DNA of 64,000 nt from Pseudomonas viridiflava. GTDB lineage: Bacteria; Pseudomonadota; Gammaproteobacteria; Pseudomonadales; Pseudomonadaceae. The position numbers and the translations under genes are program-made. The notes under the pieces are model-generated. The model saw only the letters and a program-made list of their open reading frames with translations, had not been told where the DNA came from and ran no database searches. The DNA lies in the NCBI RefSeq assembly GCF_900590755.1, contig NZ_UUOC01000010.1, forward strand, positions 1-64,000, written 5' to 3'. This document shows positions 63,077 through 64,000 of this stretch, one piece after another. The stretch's first letter is position 1, and the number at the start of each line of letters is the position of its first letter.

Positions 63077-63985
63077 ATGAGTCTGGTTCAGGATCGACGC
63101 ATTCTTTATTTCTTCGAAGCCGTGCGGTTGGGCAGTGTGCGTGCGGCGGCGGACTTTCTCGATGTCGCGCCTTCGGCGGTCAGCCGCCAGATTGCGCAGC
63201 TTGAACATGAACTCAGCGCACCCTTGCTGGAGCGCCATCGCCGTGGGGTCAAACCCACCGAAGCGGGGGATAGGGTGCTGGGCTATTACCGCCAGCGGCT
63301 TTCGCAGCAAGAGGTGTTGCTGGAATCCCTGCAAGCGTTGCGCGGTCTGCAAAGTGGTGCGGTGGTGCTGGCCATCGGTGAAGGTTTTATAGATGGGCTG
63401 GCGGGGCCGCTGACCGAGTTTTCGACCCTGTACCCCAAGGTCGAGCTGCAAGTGAATGTGTGTGGCACCAACGAAGTGATCCGCCAGGTGGTCGAGGACG
63501 AAGCGCACCTGGGCCTGGTATTCAACCCGCCCGCCGATCCGAAGATCCGCTCCCATGCGCATCAGAAACAGCCAGTGTGCGTGATGGTCAGCCCTGATCA
63601 CCCGCTTGCCCGACACGAAGGACCGATTCCGCTCAAGGGGCTGGACGGTTATCGGCTGGGGTTGCTCGGGGTCTCTTATGGCATTCGGCAGATTTTGACC
63701 CAGGCCGAGCAGCAGTCTGGCGTGTCGCTGATGCCGACCCTGACCTGCAACACCTTCGCCATGCTCAAGCGTTTCGCCATGAAAGGCGGCGTCACCTTGC
63801 TGCCGACCTTTGTGGTGGTCGATGAACTGGAAAGCGGCAAGCTGGTGGCGCTGCCGTTGGAGTCGCCGGTGTTCAGCGAATCCCAGGTCCACATCATCAG
63901 CCGCCTGGGCCGCCAGCTCAGCGTGGGTTCAAGCCGGCTGCTGGGGCAGTTGCAGCAGGATATGACGGCGTTTAATGGGCGGTGA
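63077..63985 (+). CDS. LysR-type regulator of the adjacent catabolic operon
   Basis: A 302-residue LysR protein: winged helix ILYFFEAVRLGSVRAAADFLDVAPSAVSRQIAQLEHEL and effector domain. Divergent from the dehydrogenase/ALDH/amidohydrolase operon and preceded by a perfect palindrome, so it is the expected substrate-responsive activator of that operon. Complete within the window. Confidence 0.92.
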   Translation: MSLVQDRRILYFFEAVRLGSVRAAADFLDVAPSAVSRQIAQLEHELSAPLLERHRRGVKPTEAGDRVLGYYRQRLSQQEVLLESLQALRGLQSGAVVLAIGEGFIDGLAGPLTEFSTLYPKVELQVNVCGTNEVIRQVVEDEAHLGLVFNPPADPKIRSHAHQKQPVCVMVSPDHPLARHEGPIPLKGLDGYRLGLLGVSYGIRQILTQAEQQSGVSLMPTLTCNTFAMLKRFAMKGGVTLLPTFVVVDELESGKLVALPLESPVFSESQVHIISRLGRQLSVGSSRLLGQLQQDMTAFNGR

Positions 63986-64000
63986 TGTGTGCCGCACGAT

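Overview
The window reads as a chromosomal segment of a Pseudomonas species of the fluorescens/putida/syringae lineage. The grounds are synteny (5S rRNA, mksFEB condensin operon, holD-rimI, acidic protein, beta-carbonic anhydrase), the many REP/REPIN palindromes ending in CTGTAGGAGC or GTGGGACCGG, a REP-associated tyrosine transposase, repeated FecI/FecR/TonB-receptor modules, and a membrane-bound gluconate dehydrogenase. I see no prophage, plasmid backbone, CRISPR array or intact insertion sequence.

Layout. 1-8 kb is core: the 3' part of an rRNA operon (5S), then MksBEF condensin, HolD-like psi and RimI, and carbonic anhydrase. 8-15 kb holds a chemoreceptor, an HD phosphohydrolase and the first Fur-box/sigma/anti-sigma/hydroxamate-type receptor module. 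15-26 kb is a run of transport and catabolic genes: a TauE exporter, a hydantoin/allantoin-type racemase with GntR regulator and divergent NCS1 permease, a glucarate-dehydratase-like enzyme with its MFS importer and LysR regulator, and an MFS/ArsR pair. 26-34 kb has a PhoD-like phosphatase, the RAYT transposase among its cognate REPs, GNAT enzymes, LysR/quinone-oxidoreductase and an ECF sigma with zinc-finger anti-sigma. 34-51 kb carries two more cell-surface-signalling receptor modules, a YcaC-like hydrolase, a fourth TonB receptor and the three-subunit gluconate 2-dehydrogenase. 51-64 kb has tRNA-Met, a second chemoreceptor, a DUF3100 membrane protein with a structured leader, LysR/L-serine dehydratase and a tight amidohydrolase-aldehyde dehydrogenase-hydroxyacid dehydrogenase operon with a divergent LysR.

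How the parts fit. Three Fur-controlled sigma/anti-sigma pairs each precede an STN-domain receptor, so the strain appears equipped to pirate several xenosiderophores. Sugar-acid use is represented by periplasmic gluconate oxidation and glucarate dehydration. The least explained parts are the 59-64 kb catabolic operon, the DUF3100 leader, and the REP landscape: about 28 elements from seven arm families, including mosaics, a co-varying variant, and two genes whose stop codon lies in a REP end.
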